From Rhabdornis inornatus (taxonomy: Eukaryota > Chordata > Aves > Passeriformes > Rhabdornithidae): 64,000 nt of DNA. Within the stretch, counting starts at the first letter, position 1. Each line of letters starts with the position of its first letter. The stretch covers positions 1,344,522 through 1,408,521 of the forward strand of contig VWZS01003937.1 in the NCBI GenBank assembly GCA_013397075.1, read 5' to 3'. The translations under genes were made by a program, and so were the position numbers. Positions 23,213 to 36,844 of the stretch are shown here, in pieces. The notes below the pieces were generated by a model. That model saw only the letters and a list, made by a program, of their open reading frames with translations, was not told the DNA's origin and did no database searches.

Positions 23213-26200
23213 AGTTTGCTCTGCAGTATTTTCAGCCGGCAGATAGGAAGGCTGTGCTCTGCTGTAGTCATGGAGCAGGGTAAAAGACATAGTAACTAAT
23301 GAATAACAAGCATTTAGGAACTGTAACTGGTTTCCCAAGAAACAGTGGGACATGCTTCCCCTACCCCCGAAGAGATTTCCAGGTTGATTGTCCTTAAGTA
23401 TGCTTAATAGCTGCAGAGCTTCTATTCTGCTCGGAAATTAGTACATGCAAATAAGAAGCCTTTGTCTTTCATCACTAGCATGGTAGGACATGCCATAAAG
23501 ACCACAGGACTCCTCTGAGGCTTTTCTTCACTGCATTGTGTATCTTCACCATGTTTCCAGTTCACAGAACATTGAAGTAAACAAGAGGAGTCCTACAGAT
23601 TTTATCGAGTTTCACCTCAGAGGCAGTTGGGTTTTTTTTTAGCATTCATTTAAGCGAGCTTCATAGCCTCTAACTGTGAAACCTCTCTTAATTCCAAAGG
23701 GACCGACAGAAAGAAGTGTGATTGCTGTCCTGTTCAAATATGAAATAACACAGACAAATCAAAATAAGTAATCTCTAGAACACTTGTGGAGATATATCCA
23801 AAGGGTGTATTTCCACAAAAACCAAACAAACAAAAAAATCCGAACCAAACTAAACCCCCACAAACCGCACACTGTCTTCCTCATCCCTTCAGCTTTTAAA
23901 CTGCTCAGAGATGCACACATAAATGTTTAGTGAATGATTTCTCCACCACACATGTACGCACATTTTCTGTGTTCTACAGACACCTAAACTAGTTTTTCAA
24001 GTTTTTCAATAAAATTCTCCCTTTGGGCATTGAAGTAAATGATAATAAAGAGTGAAGAATATTTATGCAGTCATCACTGCACTGGTGATGCAAAAAATGA
24101 GCAGCCTGCAAAAAGAAAAAAAATTATAGCAGTCAGATTCACTCATATTTCACTCTCCCAGGGCTAGAGGATCTGCCAGGGAATCTGTCTGGTGTTTAAA
24201 ATCTGGTATTTTAGAATGTGAGCCTTGTACTGATTCCCCATTAAACCAGAATCTCAGCTGTTGATTTCAGTATAGCTCAACATTTGATTTCTATCATTAT
24301 GATCTGAAACACATCCCAATATGACATGACTAGCAATTGATGTAGCTTTGTCTGAACATGGCTGAAGTGACAGTCAAAGAGGTAGCATCTGCTCAGTTCT
24401 TAGATACGCTGATCTTTCTTTCTCATCTTTCTCCGAAACTCCAATCTTTTTCCCCTGCCTTACACAAAACTTTGGTATCTCATACCATCTGGACAGACTT
24501 CATCCTTCTGCAGGGCCACACTCCTCAGCTCTGCCATTAGAAAATGGCTATTCCTTAAATAAAGTTGCACTCTCAAAATAATGGTTGGGGAAGGCAATGA
24601 CCATTGAATGAAATGTTTATGTGGCCCTGTTCCTTGCCAGATGAGACTGAAAGCAGCAAAGAATTCAGCATCTGAGGAAGAAACAGCAAAGCTTCCTAGA
24701 ACAACTGTAGTAGCAGAGTAACGTCAAAAGAAACTGTGTTAACTGCCATATCTAGCTATAGTTTGGCAGAAACAAACTGAAACAATCCCTGTAGTATGCC
24801 AAATGACTTCGCCTTAGGAAAGTAATTTCTTAATCTAATTTCAGAAGAGAACATACTGTTGACCCATTCCCAAGTAAAGGAGAAGAGTCCAGGAAGCAAA
24901 ACCAACCAAACTACTATACAAGTAACCACAATATAAGTCCCGTTTTCCCTCTGGAGACATTCACAGCACTGTTAAGAAGTCTGAATGGGATTTTGTGCAA
25001 ATGAAATGGTTAAAACCAGCAGGAAATAGCAAAATGAACATTGTTAGACTCCAGTTTCCATGCTGACGCAAATGGTACTCTTGGTTAAAGGTGCTGCACC
25101 TTTCATCCCAGAATTCATTAAGGTGTTCATACATACTCATACTACTTTTGGAAAGAGCTAAAACTGGGCAGGTAAAACCCTGTGCTGCATTCACTGCTGC
25201 ATGAATTACCATATCTCATTTAGGATGTCGTGACTAAATAGAGCTAATGCATTTATTTGTACATGACACTTGTAGGATACAGTACACGTAAGTTATTATC
25301 TCATCTGCTGAATTAGGAGGAAAGACAAAGGTGAAGTACTCTGTCAATTCTCCCATTTCAGAAAATAAAAACATTTCCAAAAAGAGAGAGGATAAAGGGG
25401 AGAAAGTGAGGAAACACCTACCAAACTCTGATGAAACAACACTTTTTCCAGCTAGCTGGCTTCACCTCCCTTCTTTTGTTATAGGGCAATACATCAATTG
25501 ATGTTGCTCATCATCTGCTCGGACTCTGCTGCCACTTCTACATATGCATTTTGTGCATCCACCACTTCTAAAAAGCTGATTTAACACAGCTTCACAGATT
25601 GATTCCACTCTAAGGAAGAAGCAAAAAATGGTAAACTGAAAGGATGGGAAAGATAATGATGTGAATATACCTTATTTGAAAGGGATGCTTTGAATATTCA
25701 GGGAACAGTTGATTTTTTTTCAGCTCACTATTTTTCAAACAGTATAAAAACACACAATACAGTTGTAGAATGGTTCAGACTTTCACAGTTCCAAAACCAC
25801 CAACACAACAGCATCCTGATCCTATGTGGGGCCCCTAGAGCCTGTTAGCATGAACCAGCTAACATCCTCTCTTGCATACAATACATATACTCAAGTATTT
25901 CGTAAGTCTCAACTTCTTTCTGCTGGTCCTGTCATTTAAAGCTGCTCCTATGAATACATGCAATGTGACTAATAGTTAAATATACTTTTGGATGTGATGC
26001 TACAAATTTAAAAGATAAAGAAGATGTTTCAATGGATTTTGAAGACCTTGCTATTAGTAGGAATGAAAGAAAACACACTCTATAATAACTCAAGTAAGAT
26101 CTGTATGTACATTTCTAAAAATAGATGTGAAGATCATGTCCCTTGTGACAGAAGACAACTCATAAAACTTTTTGCCTCTATTAAGCATAATTTCTAAAAA

Positions 26201-28180
26201 GAGTATGTTGCAAAACTCTTTTCAGTACTGCTTGGGATCAACCTGTTAGTCAAACCAGAAATTTACTGGCACCAAGCAGCAGTCAATTTTTTATTTTTTT
26301 TTTTGCAGCTGCTCCTATTCTATGGGCAAACTGCTGATAGATTTTTCACAGACAATGTGCACACTTAAGTTCCTCAAACTATCAGAATCCACTGTGAATG
26401 TCTATATCCCAGGTGTCCATGTCTTCAAAAGAGATACAAGGAGAACGTGGGTGTTCATCTCTCCAGGACAGGAAATAGGCAAACATTTATAAGATAGAAA
26501 CTGTTGCAGAAAATAACTGTCCTGTAATGCAGGAAAAGGAGGAGCCCTGTTTTCTGATCTAAGTTACAACACTCTCTGGACATCATGGAAATTGATTTTT
26601 ACTTTTGATACAGTAAATGACAGCACTGCGAACTGTCATGAAAATTGTTTGGGATTTCAAGTGGGCCATTTCTGTACACCTTCATGAATCGCTAACTATG
26701 AAGAAACATCCTGGGGGTCACTATCAGGGTCCCTTCTAACTGAAGACACCACAGCTAAAACAGAAATCCAGGACTGCCTTCTTATCTTAATGCTTTGAAC
26801 AGCTGGGAACACAGTGTCAAGTCTCCCTTTCCATGAGTAAAGGAAGAAGGAAGAAAGGGAAAGAAAGAAATGAAGTGACATCAGAATTTAAGTAGAAGAA
26901 AGTCCTATTTCCCTTGTGTTTTGAGAAATGTATTCTTCTGCTGAAGGATTTCAGAGGACCACACAAGACGTTAAAATGGCAAGAGCATCAGAGTGTTCAG
27001 GAACTTATAACGATTAATGTATTGGCCAGACTGTGCATGCACTCCAAACATCTTTTTATTATCTAGACCTAAAATAAACAAATATCCACTCTTACTAGAT
27101 AAGACAATAATGATGAGGCAGCAGAGCTTTGCCCAGTATTCTTCCTCAGAGCAAAGCACACTCTCTTCAATTAGTGTTGAGAAGGACAAAGATGAATGAT
27201 GAGCTTCCTTTGTGTGGTTCACGGGATCAAGCCCTGCTGGAATGCAAGTATCAGCCTTTACAATGACAAACTCCAGCCAGCACGGCCATGAGGATAATCA
27301 GAAGCTGTGTCCCTCTCTCATCTCCCTGCCAAGGATAGCAGAATTCAGTTCATTATGGCCATGGCAGACATCCTTCCAACGCCTTCGCATGAATGCACAT
27401 GGACTATAGTTTTACACTCATGATCAAAACCACAGGAAGCAGACTTCCAAAAGGGAAGGAAAAGAGGCATGAAAGGGAACAAAGAAATACATGAGAGATC
27501 TGTTTTTTCCCAGTGGGACAGTATGAGCTAGGACAAGGATTGCCATTATATAAACTCTGAAATTATACATAAACAAGTGGGAAATGGGGAGTTCAAGCAA
27601 TGAAGACAGACTAAATCACTTGAATTCAGAAAGCTTGCTTTTCAACTCTCCAATTTACTTTTAAATTGTCTTACCTTTTAGTACATTAAGATCAATTGTT
27701 TGAGCTAAGAATTCTTACTGAGCTTTAAAAGTAAGACAGAAGAAGATATACAGTGTAATGCTTCCAATTTACATTAAAGTCTATGCGCTATTATCTTCTT
27801 ATTATCTCCTAAAGATTTTTCCAGGCATTTAATTAACATATGACAAGATACCCAAGATTGTGAGAAAAAAGTCACCATTTAATGCACCATCTGTAGCCTT
27901 TCAGAAGTTAGTTACCCATTGTTTTTTTCTCCTAATGTACTACCTAGTGCACATCTATTATTCTATTTTAATAGCAAGGCTCTGTCACAGAAATAAAAGG
28001 AACAGAGTTCTCCAGGTACCTACATTACATTTGCTAATTTGATTCCAGCACAGTGTCTTTCAAAGTCAATGAAACACAGGTAAAGTTTTGAAGGTTTCAC
28101 TCAAGGACTGCTGTGACAAAGGGTGCTGGTATCAGCCCACCTGTCAAAGCTCTGGCCAGGACTTGGATCCCAGAGAAACA
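23213..28180. other. No gene seen
   Basis: This is a long AT-rich stretch without a recognised exon or interspersed repeat. It contains an A/C-rich low-complexity patch at 23813-23875 and an octamer motif ATGCAAAT at 23444-23451. Open frames do not exceed about 85 codons. It is ordinary intron or intergenic sequence. Confidence 0.5.
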
Positions 28181-28189
28181 ACACTAACA

Positions 28190-28485
28190 AACAGCCTCAG
28201 AACATCTCTAGAAAGGTGGTGGAGCAATTTCCAGGGCGCCAGGAGTTGGGTGCTGCCCATGGGGTCTGTCAGGGCAGGGTCTGTCCCACCACCCCAGCCA
28301 GGTGCAGGTGGCTAGGAATGGGCCCAGGTTGGGACAGCTTGTGGGGCTGAGGCTGGGCAGGGCTGTGGGAAGCTGGAGACGGACCCTGCTGTGGCTGCAG
28401 CATCACTGAGGCAGGGACTGATGGCTCTGGAGGGTTGGGCAGGAGCAGGCAGGTCTGGTGGTGCCCACTGACAATAAATACCCCA
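28190..28485. other. Unexplained GC-rich, CpG-poor block ending in AATAAA
   Basis: G+C rises sharply compared with both flanks but CpG stays rare, so this is not a CpG island. The plus strand is G-biased, with many GGGCAGG/GGCTG units and a short direct repeat GGGTCTGTC at 28262-28270 and 28277-28285. A polyadenylation hexamer AATAAA lies at about 28474-28479, at the end of the block. Frames are open on both strands, which GC-rich DNA without TA-rich stops gives easily. Possible explanations are a 3' part of a transcript, a diverged solo LTR or a retroposed sequence. None can be shown. Confidence 0.35.
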
Positions 28486-28930
28486 TGCCCCATCTTCAGG
28501 GATCCTCAGTCTTTTGCACACATTTCCCAGACACTGACCATTAGTCTTTCCTGTTTTCAGCCTATTTCAATTCAAACAAAATTTACCCTTGAACAAGTAG
28601 CAGGATACATTAGCATGCTTCACACTTATATTTTATGCATCCCCTTTCTACCAAACTCATGAAGCTCTCTGAGCTGCTGATCCGAAGGAGATCCGTGGTT
28701 CTGCTTTACTAATGTAGCAGGAAAAGCCTGCAGCAAGTAAAAGAAAGCAAGACTTTTAGGATGCTTTAGGATGAAAAGACACTGTTTAAAGCAAATTCTC
28801 CCATCAAACAAGAGTTTCTTAATAGCCCCACATCTAGTGCTTTCCACTGCATAAAATTCCTGACTCTTTTTTTTTCTTCTTCGTTGGAGAAAGGTAGTCT
28901 AGTAGCATTTTCCTGCTGCTCATCTCAGCA

Positions 28931-30190
28931 GTCACAGAATCCTGGTGGTGGCAAAGAACCTCTGGAGATAATCCAGCCCAACCCCCCACTGCTCAAGCAG
29001 GGGTTGAGGTCAGCTACAGAGGGTTGCTCAGTGCTGTGTCTAGTTGAGGTTTTTATATCTCCAGGGATGGAGACTCCACAGCTTCTCTGGGCAACTTGGA
29101 CCAGTGTTCAATCACCCTTAAGTTTAAAAAATGTTTTTCTAACTAAACAGTTCCTGTCTTTCAGTTTGTGCCTGTTGTCTCTTATAGCCTTTGTGGGCAC
29201 CACTGAGAAGAATCTAGCTTTACCTTCTTTACTCCACTCCATCAGGAATGCAGAGACATTAAGAAGATAGCCTGAGTCTTCTGTTTGGTAGACTGCACAG
29301 TCCCAGCTCTCTCAGCCTCTTCTCAGATGTCAAATGCCCCAAGCAAGTCCTTAACCACCTTTGCTGACTCACCCCAGCATGTCCACACCCCTTGCCTCTA
29401 AGGCAAGCTCAGAACTGTGCTTGGTGCTCCAGATGTGTCTCACCAGTGCTGAGTGGAGGGGAAGGATCACCTTCCCCTTGTCTACTGATACTGCTTTCCC
29501 TGATGCAGCCCAGGAGATTGCTGACTGACTTTGCCACAAGTGTGCCTTGCTGTCTCATGTCTATCTTGTTATTTGCCACAAAACACAGGTCTGTTTCTGC
29601 AAAGCCATATTCTGACCAGCCAGCTCCCTGCCTATGCTGATGCACAGGAGCTCATCCAGGCTCAAGACCTTTGCATCTGCCTTTGTCAAGCTTCATAAGT
29701 GTCCTGTTGGCCCATTTCTCCAGGCTGTCTGACTTGCAGCACAACCATCAGATCCTCCCAATTCTGTGTCATTTGCAAGCTTCTTGAGGATACACTGTCC
29801 CATCATTCAGGCCATTAATGAAGATGTTAAACAGTATTTGTCTCAGTGTCAATCCCAGTGACTGAACTCCAGCTGGACTTCATCCCGCTGGTCACAACCC
29901 ATCAGCTCAGGAAATCAACAGTTTTCAGTCCATCTCACTGTCCACTTATCTAGCTTGTACTTTGTCAGCTTGTCAATGAGGATATTAGAAAAGACAGTTT
30001 CAACAGCCTTGTTAAAATCAGGATAAGCATCATCTGCTCCTCTAACCACATCTACTGAGCCAGTCATCTCATCATAGGAACTTATCCAGCTGGTCAAACA
30101 TGATTTGCCTTTCATAAATCCATGCTAACTGCTCCCAATCACCCTCTCATCCTTAATATGCTTAGAAATGATTTCCAGAGGAATTTTCTC
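28931..30190 (-). mobile_element. CR1 LINE copy, 5'-truncated, minus strand, about 1.26 kb
   Basis: Read on the minus strand this is the 3' part of an avian CR1 element. Its 3' end lies at the left. Landmarks on the plus strand are GAACCTCTGGAGATAATCC and CAGCCCAACCCCCC (about 28956-28986), GGGATGGAGACTCCACAGC (29064-29082), GATGCAGCCCAGGAG (about 29502-29516), AGATGTTAAACAGTATTTG (29821-29839) and CATGATTTGCC near 30100. The octamer tail is nearly lost: only CACAGAAT remains. CR1 encodes an endonuclease/reverse transcriptase that spreads by target-primed reverse transcription. This copy lacks the 5' part of ORF2 and all of ORF1 and is dead. Boundaries are uncertain by about 20 bp. Confidence 0.93.
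29915..30115 (-). pseudogene. CR1 reverse-transcriptase fragment (decayed)
   Basis: A 66-codon minus-strand open segment inside the CR1 copy still reads as reverse transcriptase. It shows GKSCLT (residues 3-8), a motif-A-like YPDFNKAVE (consensus YLDFSKAFD; the metal-binding Asp is kept while neighbours are changed), NILIDKL and WTVRW near the end. The methionine at the start is fortuitous: the homologous protein begins far upstream. Flanking parts of the domain, including the catalytic YxDD-type motif C region, are interrupted or out of frame. No activity is expected. Confidence 0.88.
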
Positions 30191-30199
30191 GTGGAATGC

Positions 30200-33100
30200 T
30201 TTTACTTATCTCTCTGCTTAGAGAGCTGGCACATTGTCTCACCGCCTTGGGTCTACTGCAGGACTGTTAACATTTACAGCATCAGCAAGTCTTTGCTAGA
30301 TCTAATATCAGTTCTGTTCTCCATCCTTCTCACCTAGAAGAATGAGACCTTTTCCAGCCACATAATCTGATTTTTCATTGAGCTCAGAAGCAAAAAGTAC
30401 CTGTAACAGTCCTCACGAGAGAATAACTACATTTTCAGTTCTCATTTCTTGGTGGAGAAGGGGAAACCTGAATGCCTCCTACTTTCAAAAAAAGCCTGAA
30501 ACACCTCACAATCTCTCACTCCTTGAAAAGGCAAGAAGGAAAGATCAGTAAGAAAAACCTAGATTGCCAGGAAGTTTAAGGGGACAAATCTTACCAGAAA
30601 ATACCAATGCCAAGTAACATAAACTTGGGAGGTAGAGCCAAGCAGTTCTACACTCAAACTTAGCCTCACACTCTTGGGTCCAGTTCTACAAGACTTCACT
30701 CTTCTGTACACAACTATGTATGTCTGCCCTAGGAAAGGCAACAAAATGTCACCTTGGATACCTAAATTAAGAACAGTACTATTTGTGCATTTTGGATTTT
30801 TTGTCAACCTCCAGATTAAAGTGACCTTTGACCTCACTTTTCATATATATAATCATTCATTGTGAGCCCATATTAATCCACCTATTTAGTAGTCTCAAAA
30901 TGCTTTAGAGGATTGGGGAATGCTGACTGATTTATAAGATGACCCAGGAGTTATGAAGAGGTCCTCTGATCTCTGTTGTATGCAAGAAATCTCTGGAAAT
31001 CCTGTCCAGGCTGATTCCAGCTATTAGACTGAAGGCTGGACTCTCAGAAGGTACAAAGAGTCAGCACGTGAGCACAGGTAGAAAAGGAAGAGCCACTTTA
31101 GTTTTTCTCCACGGCTTTTACCCTTTTTCAGATGACAAGTGCCACGTACAACTGTGAAATTATTTTATAAAGGAATACAGACACTACCTTTAAAGCTGAT
31201 CTGAAGGTCTGTCATCAGACTACATTGATTCATTGAAACCAAGGCCCTCCACAAGAAAGACCCAAACCATTCATCAGGAACATGTCTCAGATTCTGGGTG
31301 AACTTTACTGTTATGAGAAATATGAAAATGTTTCTCTTTTCTTTCTTGCTAAAGAGTACCCACCTAACTCTCAAAGGTAACAGTCCTACAACAAAAAGAT
31401 CCAGATGAGGTCTGACATATCTGTTGGATCTTACACAATCAACGCAAGTTCATGAGCCAGTAAGACACCAGCTAATTTAAAGCATGTGTCACAAAAACTG
31501 GCTCTAGGTTTTCCTCATCACTGTGAATCAAACCAGTGTGAGAACTCAGCTTTCCTTATAAGCAGCCTTTGCATGAAGCTTCCTTCTTTGTAGCACTGTG
31601 AACAATTTTTTCAAGCATCTGGCACTTGACAGCTCTTAAAGAAATTTTCAATGTAATGTAATAGCTAAGCAGTAAGGAGGAAAGGTGTTTGAATTTTTTT
31701 TCTTCCTTAAAGAAGAATTCCCAGTTTTAAAAAATCCAAACCTCAGATTTCCTTAGCACCTTCAGTGGAACTACCTAGAACTTATCTTCATTATTGTTGT
31801 GATACATCGGCCTTCCTTTTGATATATGTGAGAAAGAGATGCACACTACACTGCTCAAACTAGCAACAAGTGAAAATTGTTTGTATTTTCTCCTCTCAAG
31901 ACTTCTGCAGATTGCTTTATTCTGTATATTTAAACACTCCCCATTTATGTTACTCTATCGTTTGTTTGTGCATGTGTGCCTTTCTCTGTATACCACAGGA
32001 TGGCAGCAAATGTTAGAACATAAAGAAAACAGCTAGGCCAGAGACAAAATAAGAGTATTACAGTTATTTTATATATATTATTGTTACTTGAAAGAAAAGG
32101 ACTAGTTCCTGAATCCAGGCTCCCAAATGCACATGCAAAACCACATGTTCTCAGGCACATAAACACAGTACTGCATGAATTGACACCACACCAGGGAAAA
32201 GGCATTTACAAAAATATTGTTTAAGGGAAACAAATTATATGGGATGCCACGACAAAAACTAACTCTTCAATTGGCAGAATGTTTTGTTTGATCCAAAGTA
32301 AACAATAAGCAGCAAAATTGAGATGGAGTACAAATTTGTGTGGAATGACAGTAAGTTGCAATTGAGTAGGATTATATTGCTTAAATGTGTTAATATTGAA
32401 AAGGCATCCATAAAAACTAAGCCAGAGGGAACAAATTCAAAAATCATCTCAAGAGACAAGTACTCTTTCTGGTTCAGGTATATTAAATATGCATGCAAAA
32501 TGTTTTACATAGACAGGTTCATTTGATTGAGGGCACTGCCACAGGCAAACATTTTTTAGAATTAAGTAAATTGTGTATATATCTTGCATAGAGCTCCCAA
32601 CTGGTGTCTCAAAAAATTTTATTAAGCCTTCTCAGAATGAGGAGCTCAAAAAGAAGACAAGGAAAAGAGGACAATGTATATGGAAAAAGCACCAGATAAT
32701 CTAATAGTGACATTTTCAACTTTTCATGTAAGCTGTAGACTTCAAAAGCGGATATTTGAAAGTCTATATTTATCATTATTATAAAAGTAATAACTAAGAA
32801 ACAATGAAAAAACTCAAACTCCAAGAAAACATTTCTATAATGGGGCCACGGGCAAGGTTTTAATATAATTTTTGTAGAACCACCTTTAATTGAAAATTAT
32901 GAAGTAGTTTGAGAGGAACTTGTTCATACAGTTTCTAGTGATGAAAGGATTGATAAAGAGATGCTACCACTGTGCAAAATTATTCCCTCTAACCCTTCAA
33001 GAAGTTTAAACAATTTTATAGTAAATTTATATTAAATATTTATTTCTAATTCGTGCCACATCTGTCTCTGCTTCTAAATTTTTCTGCTTTCTTCCCACCT

Positions 33101-34430
33101 TACCATTTTGCTTCTCTGATGCCAAACTAATCAAGAGATATGCTATGATAGTTATAGGCTATGTCAATTGTTTGCAATGGACCTCTTCCCCAAAAGATAA
33201 ATGAACCTCATTTGAGGAAGCCATAAACTGGCATGGCTCACTCTGATTTCAGCTCCAACTAATCAAACTTGTGATCTTTGCACTGTGACAGCTAGACTTG
33301 ACACTGTCTCCTGGCTGTCCTCTTAGAAAAGCATGATAAATTTTGTGATCACTGGACATAAAATCAGAGGGAGGGTGGGGTATGAATGTGGCAAAATTGT
33401 TCCTAGGGGATTAGGAACGAATGTGAAAAGAAAAACTGGAAAAAAGTCTTATTCCTTTGTCTCAGGCATAGAGCAATTTGTTTGGCAGACATTTTGGCTG
33501 GCCAAAGGAAATTTATACTCATCTGTTTTAAACTTTCTAAAGAAACTTTTTAAAAAATCCTATCTGAAGCACAGGGGGAAAGTGACTTCTAGATGTTACC
33601 TGCAGCTGTGCTTCTCTACTAAATCTGCTTGTGTTATAGTTGTGGCCTTTTCCCTCAAAAACTGTGGGATAACCATTGTACTTGGCTGTTCTTTTTTAAT
33701 CTGCTGCCAGTTCCTGGCTGTACAATGAGGCAATTACAAGTGCACAGCTAATAGCCCAGTCTGTACAGCCTTTCCTCCCTTCAGGCCACTCTCATCCCAC
33801 AAATACGAATAAGGTTCTGAAAAAATGAACCTTTCCTATAGTCTTTTGCAACCTTCTTGCTGTAAAAATAGATTGCAACCATGCTTATGTCACATTGTTG
33901 CTGAGCAACCATTTTACCCCCCCCTCCTCACTTAATCTCCCTGTTGTCTAATATCTTATTGGTCTTCACCATGATCAGTCTGCAAACTACAACTCACTAG
34001 TCAGAAGCAGCATTGCCTGCTAGGCTTGCAGGACACTCTGCCCTTCAATGATTACACAGACTTAGGGAGATATACTTTATAGAGTAACTAGAGACAGAAT
34101 GTTGACCTAGGGGAAAAAAAGCTAATAGAAAACATGAGGGACAGGAGAGAAGTCAAAGTGGGGAGGGAAAGAAACAAAAAAGGTCCTCTCTCTTGAGGTA
34201 TCTTACAAAAATAAAAGAAAATTTAGATCTCTAATCCCTTCCCCTTCTGTCAAGGTCAGCAAAGAGGAGTCAATGACTTTATCCTAGTCTCTCATTCTCC
34301 CCAATGAGCTCTGGACAAGGATCCTTCTTTGACAGAATAAGGACTGTCAGGCAGAACAGCAAGGACTCACAGACGAGCTTTGGAGAAGCTTATTGTTTGA
34401 GAGGAAATGACCAGAAAATGAAACTTGCAA
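30200..34430. other. No gene seen
   Basis: AT-rich sequence, no recognised exon or interspersed repeat. The longest open frame is plus 33333-33728 (131 codons), lysine- and leucine-rich, with no known domain. A GTTGCTGAGCAAC near-palindrome lies at 33897-33909. Short TA-rich patches are present (for example 32068-32082). Confidence 0.5.
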
Positions 34431-34436
34431 GCACAG

Positions 34437-34466
34437 CATTCACACACACGGTCATTTGTGTGAATG
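34437..34466. repeat. Inverted repeat, 10-bp arms
   Basis: CATTCACACA (34437-34446) and its exact reverse complement TGTGTGAATG (34457-34466), with a 10-nt spacer. The left arm overlaps a short CA-repeat stretch (34439-34449), so the symmetry may have arisen from dinucleotide slippage. Confidence 0.6.
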
Positions 34467-36835
34467 GGCTCAGCAGATGAATTTCCAGCAGAGCAGGGAC
34501 ACCAATGGGTAAAGCCTAGATCCATAGATCTATTTGGAGAGGAACTTAGGCACTTTTAGAAGTCATAAGGTATTCAGTCTTGCTTTTAGCTGCTGCCCTA
34601 GAAGAGGGTGGATCTCCCACAAAGCCTACATCTTAGCTGCCATCTCTTTGCCCATGTCTGGGGTACCACAGGAAATCTAAAGCCTCATTACATGTATGCC
34701 TGTGCTTTGGTCCCTGAATCACTCCTCAAATATCTGACTTCTATTCAAATACCTTAACCTTTATTTGGTTTAATGAATGATGGAAAAAAAAATATATATA
34801 TCCCTCCTAGGATGCAGATATCTGCATTTATATCCCTGCCAGAGGGTAGTACACCTTGCATCTGTGCTGGTCTTATTTTTATTGCATCATGATTCCACCT
34901 TCCCAGCCAGTTCTGATCACTGTGACAGAGAAAGCCTATCAGGCACTAGTAGACCAGGACATCTCCAGAGATAGAAACCTAACATATATTTCAAATCATC
35001 TCTGAGCATTAGGCTATAGAAATACCACCAGATTCTGGGGCAAGATTTTGTACATTCTTTCCAGAGGTTTAATCCATCTCAGTGGGCCTTGTGACTAATC
35101 TGTCATTCCATCTCTACAACCTGACAACATCTCAGCTGACTTGATATCACAGCCAAGAGATTACCTGTCAGTGTTTAGGTTAGTCAGCACCTCCCAAATC
35201 AGCAGTTGACGGGAGTGTTGCCAGTATCAACCTTATGAGCAGAGCTAACAGTGAGGTAAGTACTGAAATGCCTTTACCTTTCAGATAAAAGACTGCTCGA
35301 ATTTCAAGAGAGAAGTCCTTTGCCTGTTTAAGGTTTAGTTGTGGTTAGTTTTAGCAGAAACAGTGAAACACTGCAACAGTTCACATAAGCTTCTCAATGT
35401 AGAGGAATCACCATCTACTTTTGTTCATGTATTACTGATTCCTAGTTGATCCAGAATGAAGTGGCACTACATGTAAGCCGTCTTAGTTACACTGAGCACA
35501 GGAAATTTCAGTGAACAGTTGATCATGAGCTATTCCAGATTGCATCAGAAGTTTCATTTCAGTATTTTACAGTGAAATAAAAACAACGTATCACAGTAAA
35601 AATATAGATTTTGTTCAACAGCATTAGCAAGGAATAATAATATTAACAATGATGAACCTTTTTCTCATACAATTAAGGAGCTAAAGATGACAGATGCAAT
35701 CAGCTACTGTAACCTCTTCAGCTATTCAATGCACCAAGAAAAGCAAATTTAGATTTGCTTTCAGTGTGCAGTAAGGACATCATAAAAAAATCTAAGTATA
35801 GAATATGACCTTGGACAGAAGGATCACAGGAGGTCTCTGCTTGAAATTAACTGGAAATATAAAGAAAAACTCCACAACAGATTTCTACAATTAAAACAGA
35901 TAGCTCAGTTAAACTCTATTAGAAAAATCAGATGGATCGACGATGTCAGGAACTTGAATGTGAAGTAAGTCTAGAACTTCTCCAAGTCAGAGGTACCCAG
36001 GGCATAAATTCCAAAATTTTATTATCAGTAATTATGAGGACTTGTGTTAAGGGGCATCAGATCTGCTAGATGAATAACTACCTGGAGGTGGATACCAAGA
36101 GTAAGATGAAAACCTACCAAGTAATTGAAAATAGGGTGAAATGGTAAAGAATGAGATCTTCCTAATACTAGAGATCAAGAAGGCAAAGGGTAAGTGAAAA
36201 TAATTTAAAAATCAAGCCAAGATATACTTTGCTATATAAACAACAGAGTAAAGACAGAGTAAGAAGGGGTACGTTGCAGTTGGCACAGTGCAAAAACTAC
36301 CACAAACATGGTCTCAGGTGAATGCTTTGTGTGTGTTACCAATGACATAGGGAAACAAACTTTGCAAGCAAGTCAAAATCTAATGTACTCTAGAGGCAGG
36401 GCACAGGTAACCAGGCAAGGTTAAAAAAAATGGGAAAAAATATTGAAGAAATGCTGAAGGCAGCATACAGCAAGTGTGTCTCCGTTCATACTACTGTAAA
36501 ATGAAGGTTTCAATTCCTGGTTGTTTATATGGTTACAAAACAAAGCTACAGTTTACAGTTGGAGACTTTCAGAGTGATTCAAACGATGTAAAAGAATCAA
36601 AGAAAAAAGCAAAATTCCAGAAGCTGACTGATGATTTAAGCCAACTGAAGTGCCATACACTTCATTAAAATTACCTTCACAGGATCAGGAACTATTTTAG
36701 GAGACAGTGGAGTTTTTAAGTATCTAAAGCATCTTGCTTTTTTTTCTTCTAAAGGTTTATTTCCATGAAGTATCTTGAGTTAAATATATGCCTTTCCCCT
36801 GACTGTTTCAGATTAAATAATGAAGTGCATTTATT
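34467..36835. other. No gene seen; A-rich toward the right end
   Basis: No exon is recognised. From about 35780 to 36660 the plus strand is A-rich and reads like decayed transposon or non-coding sequence, but I could not place it in a family. GTAAGT strings (for example 35256-35261 after GAG) match donor sites but have no supporting exon. Confidence 0.4.
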
Positions 36836-36844
36836 AAGGAGGAA

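Noticed and set aside
33333..33728. 131-codon plus-strand open frame
   Set aside because: Lys/Leu-rich translation of AT-rich DNA with no domain.
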